From the NCBI GenBank assembly GCA_035771165.1, contig JAWNZC010000445.1, positions 2,585,001 through 2,649,000 on the forward strand: 64,000 nt of DNA, given 5' to 3'. The notes under the pieces are model-generated. The model saw nothing but the letters and a program-made list of their open reading frames with translations. It made no database searches and had not been told where the DNA came from. The stretch is from Paragorgia papillata (taxonomy: Eukaryota; Cnidaria; Anthozoa; Scleralcyonacea; Coralliidae). Below are positions 45,776-58,400 of this stretch, in pieces (positions within the stretch are counted from its first letter, which is position 1; every line of letters starts with the position of its first letter). Position numbers and translations under genes: made by a program.

Positions 45776-46898
45776 TTATGTGAGGTAAGGAATGTATGGT
45801 ATGGGCGGTATAGACTGTCGTTCTAGCGGAATCACGCGAAGATCTACAAACACGAGTAAAATGATCTTTTTTCTCGCAGTTGTAACAAGTTGCTCCACTG
45901 GCCAGACAACGTTCATTTGGACGATGACTACCTCCACAATTCGGACACGATTGGTGACGATTTCGTTGGACTTTGTAATGTCGCGATTTTCTCGAGATGA
46001 CTTGAGGGCGTCTACTGTCGCCAAATCACTTTGCGTGAGCGATTTGGCTTGTATTTCGCACACTTCGGCTGCGCGACCTTTTTCCAGGGTTAGGTCGGTT
46101 TGCCTCAACAAATGTCGGATAAAGTATGTTTATGTAAATAAATAAAAGAACTGATTTAACACGTAGAGACTTTAATGTGTAGTTCGTTTTACGTAAATAA
46201 TTGTAATTGTATTAGTAAATTAGTTATAGGTCAAGGTAAAACTTGTTATAGAGTGTTGACGATTTTTGAAGATGAAATAAAGTATAGAAAATACAGTCCC
46301 CAGAGTGTTGATCATTGAACCAGCACAAACGGGCACGGACTTGATCGTTCTAAATCCCACATACAATTCTGTCGCGTACCACACTGTCGTGAAGGTCGCG
46401 AAACTCACAGGTTTTGGCCTTATTGCGCAAGTCGGTGACATACGTATCTATATTTTCTCCAATCGAAATATAGTAACTTGGGTTAGATATATTGCCGAAA
46501 CAGAGAACGTAGGAATCTAACGTTTCGAGCGAAGGCCCTTCGTCAGAGAGAAACATCGTATATTTTCTCCATGCTGTTGATTTCGCGTGTTGAAAATATG
46601 GCGCTCAAACGTAACGTAACGTTTTTGCGAGGGTTGCAGTGAGCTTCGAATTTCTCCATTATCTTGTCAAGTTTCGTACTGTCAGCGCTTGAGTCCCAAG
46701 TAAAGGAATTGTAAATATCGAGTGCATCTTCACCGATAACATGAAGAAGGGTTGAATGGTTGATGCTTGAATGGCGGCGCTCTTTTCCGATATTCCGCTT
46801 GCGGTGAGAAAAAACTCAAAGCGTTGACGCCATCGTCGCCAATTTTCGGCCAAGTTGCCAACGAGAGAAAGCGAGTTGGGCGGTTTCAGTAAATCCAT
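45776..46898 (-). pseudogene. Gypsy gag with two CCHC zinc knuckles
   Basis: The gag start is the ATG at 46898 (MDLLKPPNSLSLVGNLAEN), then WRRWRQRFEFFL. The capsid end reads TYVTDLRNKAKTCEF and RDRIVCGI. Two zinc knuckles lie at about 45850-45951; the second is CYNCEKKDHFTRVC. Frameshifts separate these pieces. A ~100 bp insertion interrupts it at about 46450-46560. Confidence 0.8.
46455..46575 (-). mobile_element. Short Penelope-like insertion with hammerhead-like motif
   Basis: Inside gag, about 100 bp are flanked by direct copies of GGAGAAAATATA (minus strand), a 12 bp target duplication. The insert contains CTGACGA, a short stem (GGGC/GCTC) and GAAACG at 46522-46546. This is the same architecture as the motif at 23072-23101. 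Confidence 0.55.
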
Positions 46899-46930
46899 TG
46901 TTTGATTTTACACGTTTACTCCTTACACCA

Positions 46931-47021
46931 TGTAATAGCTACTGCATAGTCTATGTCTGGTTAGTAAATATCTACCATAACATATATAGCTTGGAGCATG
47001 CGTATCCTATATCATATTACA
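46931..47021 (-). repeat. Gypsy 5' LTR
   Basis: 91 bp, the same ends as 42674-42783 with an internal length difference of about 19 bp. The minus strand continues tggtgtaagg, a plausible primer-binding site. Confidence 0.82.
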
Positions 47022-47123
47022 GGCCTCGCTGGTGTTCTCTGGCGGAAGCGTCATATACGATGCGAAGTTTGGTAGTTGCTGACTACCAAAGAGGGGCGCG
47101 AGTACGTGGGGGCGTACCTTTTT
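47022..47123 (-). pseudogene. BEL/Pao RT N-terminal fragment, right of the Gypsy insertion
   Basis: The minus strand reads KLRIVYDASARENTSEA, the conserved RT motif that precedes the part at 42204-42673. Similarity ends near 47123, so the BEL copy is truncated there. Confidence 0.82.
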
Positions 47124-47516
47124 CTTAAAAAATAACTACATGCATCATTGTAAAATTAAAATTTTATTGTCTATATTTGCAACGTGAATTGAATTGAATG
47201 TAATGTAAAAATCTAAGCCAAAAAAATATTGCAAAACTGATTACAAAAATAAGTCTATAATTTGCTTACTAGACTATTTTACAAAATAATTTTGTTGCAA
47301 TTTGTAAACATCAGCAAGCAAATTATCAAATAATGTCTATTATTTTTAAACTTCCATTTCTAATTTCAATATTCATGTAAACATTGCAATATATCTCTCA
47401 GACAAGAAGAAGTAAAAGGTTGCGATTATAGGTTGTGGGCTATATGGTTTCACATATGAAACCATAGCTCACCGCGTAACGTATATTGCCGCAACGACGC
47501 AACGCGGTCGTATAGT

Positions 47517-48071
47517 CAGGGGCGGACTGGCAGCAGAAAAGTTACCGGGAAATTACATGAAAGGGGCGCCTGGTTGACTGCTGAAAGCCTGAATGTTCTA
47601 AGGGTCCTGGTCGGGGTGTGCGTCCGGGGCGTTCCGGCCTCTAGGAAATTTTTGAGCCTCTGAAATTGTATTTCCTCGATATGCCCATATTTTTTTGTGA
47701 TTACAACATTTAATAGACACTGAATAATATATTATATACTATGAGTAATATTTAAGTCACAAGTGGATTATACTGTTCTAGGATTCAACTACTCGAAAAA
47801 TTACATATGATTACATCTTATGTAAAGTGAATTACAAAGAAAAGATAATACAATTACATGCAGAGTAAGTAGTAGAAAATACATATTGTATATCATTGTG
47901 TTTGTAGCTTACGACTAGTAGTCTAGCAATGCAACTAGAAACAACTGTATTTCATGTTTACGTTTATATGAGCTGTATTTTGTTAATTGTCTTTGTGGGG
48001 GCGCCTGAAACGAAAAACAAGGGGGCGCACCGGGAAATTTCCCGGTGTCCCGGTGGGCCAGTCCGCCTCTG
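47517..48071. mobile_element. Non-autonomous hAT element, 555 bp
   Basis: The termini CAGGGGCGGACTGGC and GCCAGTCCGCCTCTG are exact or near-exact inverses. The 8 bp target duplication CGTATAGT lies at 47509-47516 and 48072-48079. No transposase frame. Confidence 0.95.
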
Positions 48072-48848
48072 CGTATAGTCATGTTTCTTATAGGTGCTGA
48101 GCCTCTAAATCGGGTTTCGAAATCGGGTAGAGGCTGCATGCAGGCTAGGCTAACCGGTCAAACCGGAAAAGGATCGAGATTTGAATTAACGTTTAGATTT
48201 GTTTACATCAATAAACTAAATCATTTGAATTAACGTTTAGATTTGTTTACATCAGTAAACTAATCCTAGTTTTATGCGAGTTTTGAAAACCACAGTACGA
48301 TCCTAATCAATCACGTGAGCCAAGTTAACTGGGCTAGTCCGGTGAGGTCAATCACCTTTCCATCCTGTAACGTGGTTTTTTTTTATTGTGATCAAAAGTG
48401 CTATTTAAATTACTCTCAAAATGCAGGAAATGCACGCCTGGTATTTTAGAGACTCAAAAAGTCAAAAATTTTCTGGGGGACCGATACTGTACAAAAATAA
48501 ATGTAGTTTAATACAAATAATTAATTAATGTAGCTTTGGGAAAGTGAATGAATTTTCTTCTACTTCCAATTATATATAGCCTGACAGCTAGTTGCACACT
48601 TGCATACAGTAAAAGACTTTGAACGTAACTTATAGTTATGAGCTAGCTAGCAGCCCAGCCTGCATTCAGATCACGTACCGGAGAGTCAGATCTGTGTCCA
48701 TCTATGCCTTGCTGGCAAATAATGATATAGGGATTATAGGATAAGCCGGAAAAGCCGGAAAGAGCAGCTTAAAATTCAGGGCGTAGAAACAAGGCAAAAT
48801 AGGCATGTGCGGACGTGCCCTGCCCCAACTTTGTTGGAAAGTTGCCTA

Positions 48849-49014
48849 TAGAGCGTTTTCATCTGACGTCACGGCGGCCATATTGGTGTACCAAAACAAT
48901 GAAATGGCGGCCATATTGGTGTACGGTATGGGAATTAGCTCTTTCTTATTCAAATATTTCGTATTGTTTCACCACCCTCATGGGGCCACCGATCACGTGA
49001 GTGAAAACGCTTGC
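48849..49014. promoter_or_regulatory. MITE-like segment with CRE and YY1-type sites upstream of MSH5
   Basis: The ends agcgttttcat and gtgaaaacgct are inverted repeats. Inside are TGACGTCA (48864-48871), two copies of GGCGGCCATATTGGTGTAC (about 48873 and 48907, YY1-like GCGGCCAT) and TCACGTGA (48993). It lies about 200 bp before the MSH5 ATG. A further TGACGTAA is at 49059. Promoter use is inferred. Confidence 0.5.
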
Positions 49015-49216
49015 AGCAGAACATTGACAATGGAGAGGGCTGGTGCCGAGGAGGGTAGTGACGTAACTGTACTGCTTCCGTGGCGGGAAATTTGATCCAA
49101 TATTTAATATTTGTCGAGGCTTCCACTCTAGACTTGAAATGGGGCTGTTATAGTTAACGTTTTGTCTTATTTAAACAGAGAAGCAATAAAGAGATGAATA
49201 AAAACGTAACTAAAAC

Positions 49217-49465
49217 ATGAATACTAGTACTAGTACTTCAATTTCGTCAAGAAATGGCAACATCCAAAGCACAAGCACTTGTTCGGCCTCACACAGTTCC
49301 AGATGGTCTGACAAGGAAGAAAATGGTTTACCGGAAAACAGAGGCTTTGTTTTAGGAGGACATTTGGCTTCAAAGGGCCAAGACAGTTTGGCAATTAAAG
49401 CTAATGATGTAAGCCATAAACGAACAGTAAAACAAATGTATGAATCCGATGAAGAACGGGATGAG
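49217..49465 (+). CDS. MSH5: MSH5 exon 1
   Basis: It starts at ATG 49217 and has 83 codons, ending GATGAG|GTAATA in phase 0. The peptide is Ser/Thr-rich and low in conservation, as expected for this N-terminus. Confidence 0.75.
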
Positions 49466-52400
49466 GTAATAATAGACATAAGTTACTGTAATGCAGTATT
49501 TATTTCTACTTTCTTTTTATATTATTTTCTTTATAGTTCGGTGAAAGTTTAATAACTCAGTTTAATCCCTGATCATACAAGCATGAGAGTTGGTTATAAA
49601 ATGAGTTTTTATGGGGGTTGTATTGACTCTTATTGTTCCTGAACAAAGAGTTAAACTTAGAGGTGGGAAGCTACTACCCATGGATCCAGACCAAAAACAA
49701 TTTCCTTATTTTCTACCCATGTACACAAGTTGTTTGTCTCCCGGGGGAGGGGGGGGGCACTCTGGCATTTTTTGGGTAGGCATGTGCCACCATGAACTAA
49801 AAATCCTGACCCTATCCCAGACCTAAAAAGGTGATTTAATTCTTATACCCTATTTCAGACCTAAACTAAACAAATCAATACCCTATCCCAGCACTGGTGT
49901 CACATCGGCATTCATACCCTATCCCTATCTCAGACCGAAATAGGCACCCTATTCCAGACCAAAATGGGCAATTTGTATAACCCTATCCCCCCCCCCCCCC
50001 CCCCCCCCCAGGTGTTGTCTGTACAATATGCTTGAAAACATATATTTTAATATCCTTGTTTTGCAACAACATTGTTCTGACAGTACAGTATTCATGATGA
50101 CAACAACAATGGCTCAATAAATATTGTTGAGAACATTATAATGCTTTGAGTACAAAATAATTGTTCTAGCCTGTTAACAAGCTGTATACACCGCTTTCAT
50201 AATAGTGATTAATTTGAATGTTCTTTTATTTAATCAGCCTTTCTCACCTCGTTTGTGTGTCTGTGATTCAAAAGAATCTTTGCTTCATAACAATGTGAGA
50301 AAGGCTCATTTAGATGCACATAAAAAAATTTAAAGTGAAGGCCTTTATGAAAGTGGTAGACAGTATTAATAAACCATGCTGTCCATTTTACATAGGAGGA
50401 GCATTTGGGGGAATTTTGAATTTCTAAGGTTTCTGAAATTCCTGTATTTTAGAAGGGCCAGGGGGGATATGGCAATAGGCCCTATTAGGGAGAACATGAA
50501 TATGCCTTAAAAATCTTTTCGAATTTGTTGTCTGATTTGCTTATTTGTTGAAATCCAGATATGTTGTTATTTTTATTTGGGTACACTTGACAAAGATGAT
50601 AATTTAAATGTCAAATCAGCCATTCCACAGATGACACATTGTTGAAAAAAAATTAAATTAACATAATACTGTATATACACCTACAATACCATTTTTGGGT
50701 ACTACAATACCTTGCCCTTCTTGGAATGTATAAACAATTAATTACCACAATTACCCATGGGCATTGTGGGAACAGAAATAAGAACATAGATAATTATATG
50801 CATCGATTAGAACAAATATTGTTACTCTTTAAGAAAAGTGTCCTATTTCTTGTATCAAAACTAAATATCTTCATTATTTTATGCATTCAACTTGCCATTG
50901 CTATTTGATAACTTATTTCAAATTCTAAATTTCAAAGTGAGGTATCAGCTTTGTGTTAGCCCACATTGAAAACACCCTCATTTTAGTGCCACGCGAGTCA
51001 CAATATTTTCACATAAAGTATTCTCATTTCCTGTCAATTTGAACAACTTCTTTAAGCCTGTCACAACTTGGTACTCTTAGTTAATGAAACCAATCCCCCA
51101 AAATCTAGTAAAATATTTTCATTAGTTTTGGAGAAAAATCACTCTCAAGTTCGTAATGCGAGTCACGTCATGCGAGTCACTAGAATTCAAAGCCATTGGG
51201 ACGTTCATATCAGTCGAATGGAGTGGATCAAGGAACAAATCAACACAGAATGTTAAATAGATGTATTTAATTCAAATTCTATTCTTAAAATATTGATTTG
51301 GTTGCATGCTTTAAGTCGGTATATAAAAGCCATTTTATACAAATTCTTATATAGTGATCTTGGGGTATCTGTGGTATTTCTAAAAATAATATGCTTCCTG
51401 TTCCTGTTCTAAATCAACCTCGTACCCAGGGTCTTTGCAAATGGCATTAATTGCTCCAACAAACAATGAGAAAACAAGACCATTGACTTTTTATTATTTA
51501 AACTGACTTTTTGTTATGTTATTCACCACTCATCATGCGAGTCACATTTTTATGTCACGTGAGTCACATTAAACTTGTGACTTTATTTCATCAACTACAA
51601 ATGTTTTTGCTCAAGTTCAGTGGAGTGTCATTGTATCTTGTCTAACTATTATGTCTTACAAAAGTTAAAATTAAATATAATTAATATGTTGCCAGTGAGG
51701 AAAATAATGACTGAAACTTTCTCATTTCTGGTGTCACGCGAGTCACATGACCATAAGTCATTAAATTGAAGGCTTAAAATATAAAGCTTTAGGGATTAAA
51801 TATATAATAATTACTTAAATTATCTCCCCAGGGCTTCCTTATCAAAAGCAAGCTTGCTTTGTGCTAAATTAAAAGTGGCAGAAAAAACCCGTTTAACCTT
51901 AAAATTTTGTGACTTAATTTGTCATGTGAGTCACAATGGAATGGCTGAAATGAATAACTGATCCATAATCTTGCCAATAACATGCTGGCATAATCTACAA
52001 CCAAAGGGTCAGGATTTAAGAAACAGGGGTGTTCACAGAGACATCATTAGGTGCAATCTTGGGCAAAATGAAGAATTGAGAGCCCCCATGTAAACATTCC
52101 ACATGACATGCTAATATTTCATATACAGAAAATCTTTAAAGACAAAATAAACAGTAGCAATATAATTAGGGGGTCAACTCTCTACTGTATATAGTGAGCT
52201 GGGCGGGCCCAGCTAGGCAAATCACCCCAGACCCTAGTTTACCCCTGTAAGGGCCTCCTCTGGGCAGGTGTGTGAATAAATACTGTCAGAGTGAGTGAGT
52301 AGGCATTGATTCAAGGGACCAGAATTCTAGGGAAGGATGCTTTCCTGGGAAATTTTGTTTTCAGTTTTTTCAAATTTTTGTTTGCTGTTGAAAATGGCAA

Positions 52401-55400
52401 ATTAATTAAATACACTCAACCATTCTATTGATGAATTAGCTCTTCCAGTATAAAACATCTTCAGGTAGCACTGCTAATGCAGGTGCATGGTTGCTGAATG
52501 CAAGGCTGAGTTGAAGAGGCATATTAGATGTGCTTCAGGTACTAGCTTGCTGATCCATCAAATGTGTTGATTTTTTATAGTGCAGTATTACCTGGTAATT
52601 GTTTTGTTGTTTTCTGACATTAGTTTACTATTGGTATTACCATAGTAAATAGTAATGATTGCATGTTGCTGTTGCTGTTGTACAATAGCTTAATATTGCA
52701 ATTTTTATTATTATAATTCTTTTAAATTCTTATAATATTAAAGGTCATAATGAGTGCCATTTGGAGTGGTGGAAAACTTGCTACGGCTTATTATGAAACA
52801 GAATCAGCTCAAGTCTATATGCAAATGGACATCTTGGAAACACAAGACTTCCAGTTTTTAAAAAGATGTAAGCTACTACAGTTGCCTTTAAAGAAATCAG
52901 CTACTGGAGACTTTTAAGTTAACTTAAAGTAGTTACATGTATTAATAATATAACATGGTTATCAGAAATAATTATGCCGTTCATTGTGCCTTGGCATTAG
53001 TATGTGGGAAAAGGAATGTTATCAAGATCAAATCTATGCGCGGATAGCGCATTGAGAGATTTAATTGTCATTTGGCTCTTGCAAAACTTCGGACAAATGG
53101 ACATTTGCCAATCACGTTTTTCAACTCACTCTAGCAATAAAAGTATAAAACGCGCGTTGCAGGTTGGGTGTATAAGCTGGTTACATGTAACTTTCATGCT
53201 ACTAGATACTTAAGGACTTAGTTTCTGTAGTTTTTAAAAGAAAACGCAGTTTTCGAAGGTTATACATATATTGATCAGGGTTAGTAACCAAAATATACAA
53301 AATAAATATAAGGCCATTTGCTTTTTTTCACTGACAAGTGACAAGATCTAACCAAACGCGAAGTATTGGTCTTATTCTCAGAGGAACCGCACACTTTTAT
53401 TATTACTAAAAATTTAAACTAAACTAATCTTATTTATACTGGATAGCTCTATCAGTTATATCTAACTGTCCTCCCTAGAGGTCCATCCCTTATTGGGCCA
53501 GTGTTACTACAGGAGGAAACTGGAGTACCCGGAGGAGACCTGCGGTGTTTAGTAGAGTCAAACTGGAAGCACTCTTCTCACATGCAGCCAAGGAGAAATT
53601 TTAATCAGATAACTGAACTGAGCAGGTATCGAACGCAGGTCGCAGAGGTGACAGGCACGTGCGCTAACCACTGTGCCGCCAATGAGAAATGTTAATTCAC
53701 CACCATGAAGCAACTTATGAAAAATAGATTCCTAGTAATTTCCAGTTTGTATTAATTAATTATCGGGCTAGCATATGATTATGAATATATATATAAATAA
53801 TAATTATAAATAATATTCTAGTTATTGATAACATTTTTTTTTAATAACTTTTATCTCACTGAAACTTAGTGACAAAACAAGTAAATCCAACTACAATTGT
53901 AACAAGTTCAAACCAAGATGAAAAATTTTTGAAAATACTGCAAGGTCAAGGTAACTATAGGCCAGTTGCACGATGTTGCGCGCGCATCATTTTGGCGGGT
54001 CATATACTTTTTAAACGTGGCTAATACTAGACGAAATTTAAATAGAAGTAATTTCTGATGCTAATATCTTCAGAAATTGTCAAATTTCCTTCATTTACCA
54101 CATTTGTTATGCATAGCCCGGCCGCCAAAATTATGCCTGTGGCCCGCCAAAATTATGCCTGCGCCCTGTGGCTCGCCAAAATGATGCGTCCAAAATGATG
54201 CGTGCGCATGATCGTGCAACTCGCGTATAAGCAAATTTACTTTAAGGTCAAATAATATGAGCAACAAATTGCTGCACTAACATTGTTGCGTTGCAAGTTG
54301 AAAAGCGTTGTTGCACGTATTACCACCCACCTCAAACATTGTCACGCAACAATGATTTTGTTGCAAGTTGAAGCAGCATGTTGCAGCAAGTAGAACTGGA
54401 GTCTTCTTTTTTCAACAATTTTTTTTAACTTGCAACAAAATCATTGTTGCTTGACAATGTTTAAGAAAAATGTTGCCCGTATTACCTCACCTTTAGGTTT
54501 AAACCGTAATTTGATATAATATACTACATTTGAGCCCGTTATATTACTCCAGTTCAAAATGATCAGGTTACAAGGAATATGCACAAGGCCGTTACAATTT
54601 TTGATCTGGACGACTGGGTTTTCGTGGGTGAGAAACGGATTTGGTGAAAAGAAGCTAAAAATATAATTATAGAAGTTTTGGTTGGCCTTGGGACAGGTTT
54701 GTTTTAGGAAAACTATTCTTTGAGATCTGCGGTCTAGAATTTAACCATGAAATGTTTGAGTGAGACGTTTTCACTGGATCAAAATTTAAGGAAAAGTGCA
54801 AATTTTAAAACATTTTTTACAGGTGGTGATGATGAGGTGTTGTAAATTCTTAAAAAAGCTGCAATAAGTATAGAACAGACGTTTGGTGGACGTTCGTCAA
54901 GCTCAATTACTCAGAAAAGATTTCTCATCCCCAGACAGGGTTCAAACCTGCAACCTTCTGTAATGACCGGTTAGACGCTCTAAGATAGAGAGCTAAGTTT
55001 GCAAATTCATAGTCGTATGTGCTCCTAAGTGGTAGCGTTTGCATATATGCAGAGATGTAGTTAAAGTGATATGATAAATTGCAGGTTCGAACCCTGTCTG
55101 GGGTTAAGAAATCTTTTTTGAATAATTGAGCTTGACGAATGTCCACCAAACGTCTGTTACATCACACCTCGCGAAAGTACCACATGCACTACATGCATAC
55201 AATTATAAGGCCATTATATAATTATAGAGATATTTATTAGCCTGTGAGAGCTTAGTAAAGAACAGTTATTTTCAATTTCCGACTGGCGTCGTTATTTTCA
55301 AAGATTTTTGGAATTTGGGGTCTGCGGGGATTTCCGGATTTTTAAAGGATTTTTTAGCGAGGTGTACGAGATTTTTAGGAGTGATACGCCCTTCGGATAA

Positions 55401-58400
55401 TTTAGTGAGAAAAAATATAAGAGCACTGGAACTTTTGAATGTGGTTTTCGAAAGTAGTTCGTGTAATGTACTTTTAATTGTTAAAATAGAATGAAATTCT
55501 TACTTCTAGTATCTTCAGGTGCGTTTATAAAAATAAACCAAAGTCGGATTTCCATTTGTGACTGAATAAATTTGCGTGAATTTATTTGTGAGTGGAAAAC
55601 CGGCTTAAACTAAAGAATTGTCAATTATGTTTTACGCACGGCAGAATCATGTACTGCATGTATAGTAATTCGTATGTATTTATGATTATATGTACTCTGG
55701 CAGACGATGAAAATTCTGGTGAAGTAATTGGGACGAAAATAGAATTGGAGATACTACCAAGCATAGATTTTTGTAAGTAACTGGTTTTTGGTGATGAATT
55801 AAGGATTTCCAAAACAGTTCTCACATCTCAGTTTAGAGAGGGACATTAGTTCACTTAAAGAGGGGGTTATATGGCTCCAGACCAGGCAACCTGGCCCTTT
55901 TTTAGACAACAATTATCGACAAACTGTACTGTTGGGAGACTTGTTGTTAAGATGTGTAGCAGAGTGCGTCACAGATATAGTATCCTATATATCAATTGAT
56001 TATCGTAATTATTAATGTACCATTTACTACTATCATAACATTAGCCTGCGTCGTATGCTCCATTGACAGACTAGGGTGGTACTGGTAAGCTGATATTCAT
56101 GCAGTCATAGCGTCAGGCAGAGTACAAGAGTAACAGCGTCCTTAGTGCCAAAGCGCCAGACAGAGTACAAGAGGCTAGAGCAACAGCGGACGTCCTTGGT
56201 GCCAAAGCGCCAGGCAGAGTACAGGAGGCTAGAGCAACAACGTCCTTAGTGACAAAGCGCCAGGCAGAGTACAAGAGGCTGGAGCAACAACGTCCTTAGT
56301 GCCAAAGCGCCAGGCAGAGTACAAGAGACTAGAGCAACAGCGTCCGGTCCTTAGTGCCAGGGTTCATTAGAGCATAGTTAGTGGAGGGGGATGGTTTGGA
56401 AACTCGGCAAAAGTCATCGTTCCATGTTTTTGTTCAATTTGTCTAATTTCACTGTCACTGAACGTATTGTATTTTCTGTATAATGAAGCAGTCATCCAAT
56501 ACCAACGTTCGGGTTTAATTAGTGTAGTCCTTCGTCGTCACGTGTTGTAAGTCCTTTGTTCGTTGTGTAGTCCTTCGTCGTCACGTGTCCATAGAATTTC
56601 CTTTCTTCAACCAATTGCCTTCCTCCAACATGAACTATTGTGTTCATCAACATGACCATTGCATAATCTTGAAAGACAATGTAGCTTCCAAACCAGTCCC
56701 CCTCCACTAACTATGGTTAGAGCACTTGTGTTTATAGTGACAGTTTACCATGAAAATAATCAACTCTGTGGTAACTCTGCAGAGCGCCAGAGCAAGAAAG
56801 GAAATGTCCTTAATGCTAAAGCGCCAGTTTTCCAGGAAAAATAATCTACTCTCTGGCAACCATTGCACTAGGTAGTAGAGAACTTTATAAAGTACTGAGT
56901 GAGTGTTCTTTAGCCAGAGCGCCAGAGCAAAAAACGCAAATGTCCCCAGTGCCATAGTCCCAGTTAACGCATGCATAGTAGATTAGTAGGTTAGTATATG
57001 GAAATTGCAGAGTAGTCATAGTATAAACAAAGCTTTAACATGCATGGAAAACAGCCATATTGCTATTTGCTATAATAGTATTACTAAGAAATATTAGGTA
57101 TACTTTTTTTCTTAATAGCATTAGACATCTGTAAAAGACGAATTTTAGCCTTGAACGGCTTGCCTGGAATGCCACAGCACTACACTGACACAGAAAGAAT
57201 GGTATACCTTGGATCAATTGTGCCATTTGAGAATGTAAACATGGTAACCGAACAAATACCTTGTTTTTAATTAATAAAATTATTCAGTCTTGTTTTATGA
57301 CACATGATGATGATAAAGAGTATAATTTATTTTATTAATACATATTGGAGCGCGAAGTTTATTAAAAATAGGCACGCAACGCGTACATGCGTCTACTTTT
57401 AGGACTATTCACGCGATCCAATTATGACTTTCAGACGGATTTTTTTTATTTGCTACCGGATAATCATTAAACTCTTGTTGTATACCACTCACAGAGTGTA
57501 GTGTAGAACTCTTGTTGTATACCCCTCACAGAGTGTAGTGTAGTGTAGTGTAGTGCAGTGTAGTGCAGTGCAGTGTAGTGTAGTGTAGTGTAGTGTAGTG
57601 TAGTGTAATGTAGTGTAGTGTAATGTAATGTAGTGTCTTAGTAATTTGTATATTGTCAATTTTTTCATTCAGTATTCAAAGTTTTAAAATATTTATAAGC
57701 CAAGTGTTAAATTATCATAATTATATGTTTAATGTTTTATAATTATTTTTTATATAATTATGATAATTTTAACACTTAGCTTATAAATATTTAAAAAATT
57801 TTAATTTAACTATATTTACTTGATAATGGCGTAGGAAACGTCGTCGACACTTATTTATTTTTAATAAAGATGTTTTTACCGTTTTTTTCTTCTTAAATGT
57901 CTCAAGAAACCGTTACTTATTAGTTATTAGCATTCAAAGTAACTTTTAAAAGCCCCACAAACGTTTACCACGATTATCAGCTCAGGGCCGTATCCAGAAG
58001 GGTTTAGACGCCGGTACCCCGGTTTGGGATCCCAAACTAAGTCCCAAAAAATCATAACTGACATTAATTCAAAAGAACATGAAATTAACATAAAACTAAC
58101 TACAATCATTATAAACTGTGTACTACAAACTGAGTTCTCAAACTGAGGTCATTTAAAGCAGCTAAATTAGGCACTCGCCAATGCCAGTAGAAAAAGAAAA
58201 CGTAATAAAACGTCGTAATGTCTGCTACGCTAGTATACAGTATTCTTGCTATTGTATAAAAAAATTCAAAAGTTTATTAATTAAGCTGTGTAGACTAGTG
58301 AAAAGCTGCATTAAAAATCACCCATCAGAATGTTGAAATTCGCCCCTCAGAATGCAGGAAATGCCATTTCCGAGACTCTAGATGGTACACTCACTGATTG

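Larger units (their letters stand above)
42674..47021 (-). mobile_element. Gypsy/Metaviridae-type LTR element nested in the BEL RT
   Basis: Short direct repeats that begin TGTAATAG and end ATATTACA bound the element. It splits the BEL reverse transcriptase, and the flanks read GGCCC on the left and GGCCT on the right, an almost perfect 5 bp target duplication. Gag, protease, RT/RNase H and integrase pieces follow in the usual order on the minus strand, but all are broken. It is not functional. Confidence 0.88.
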
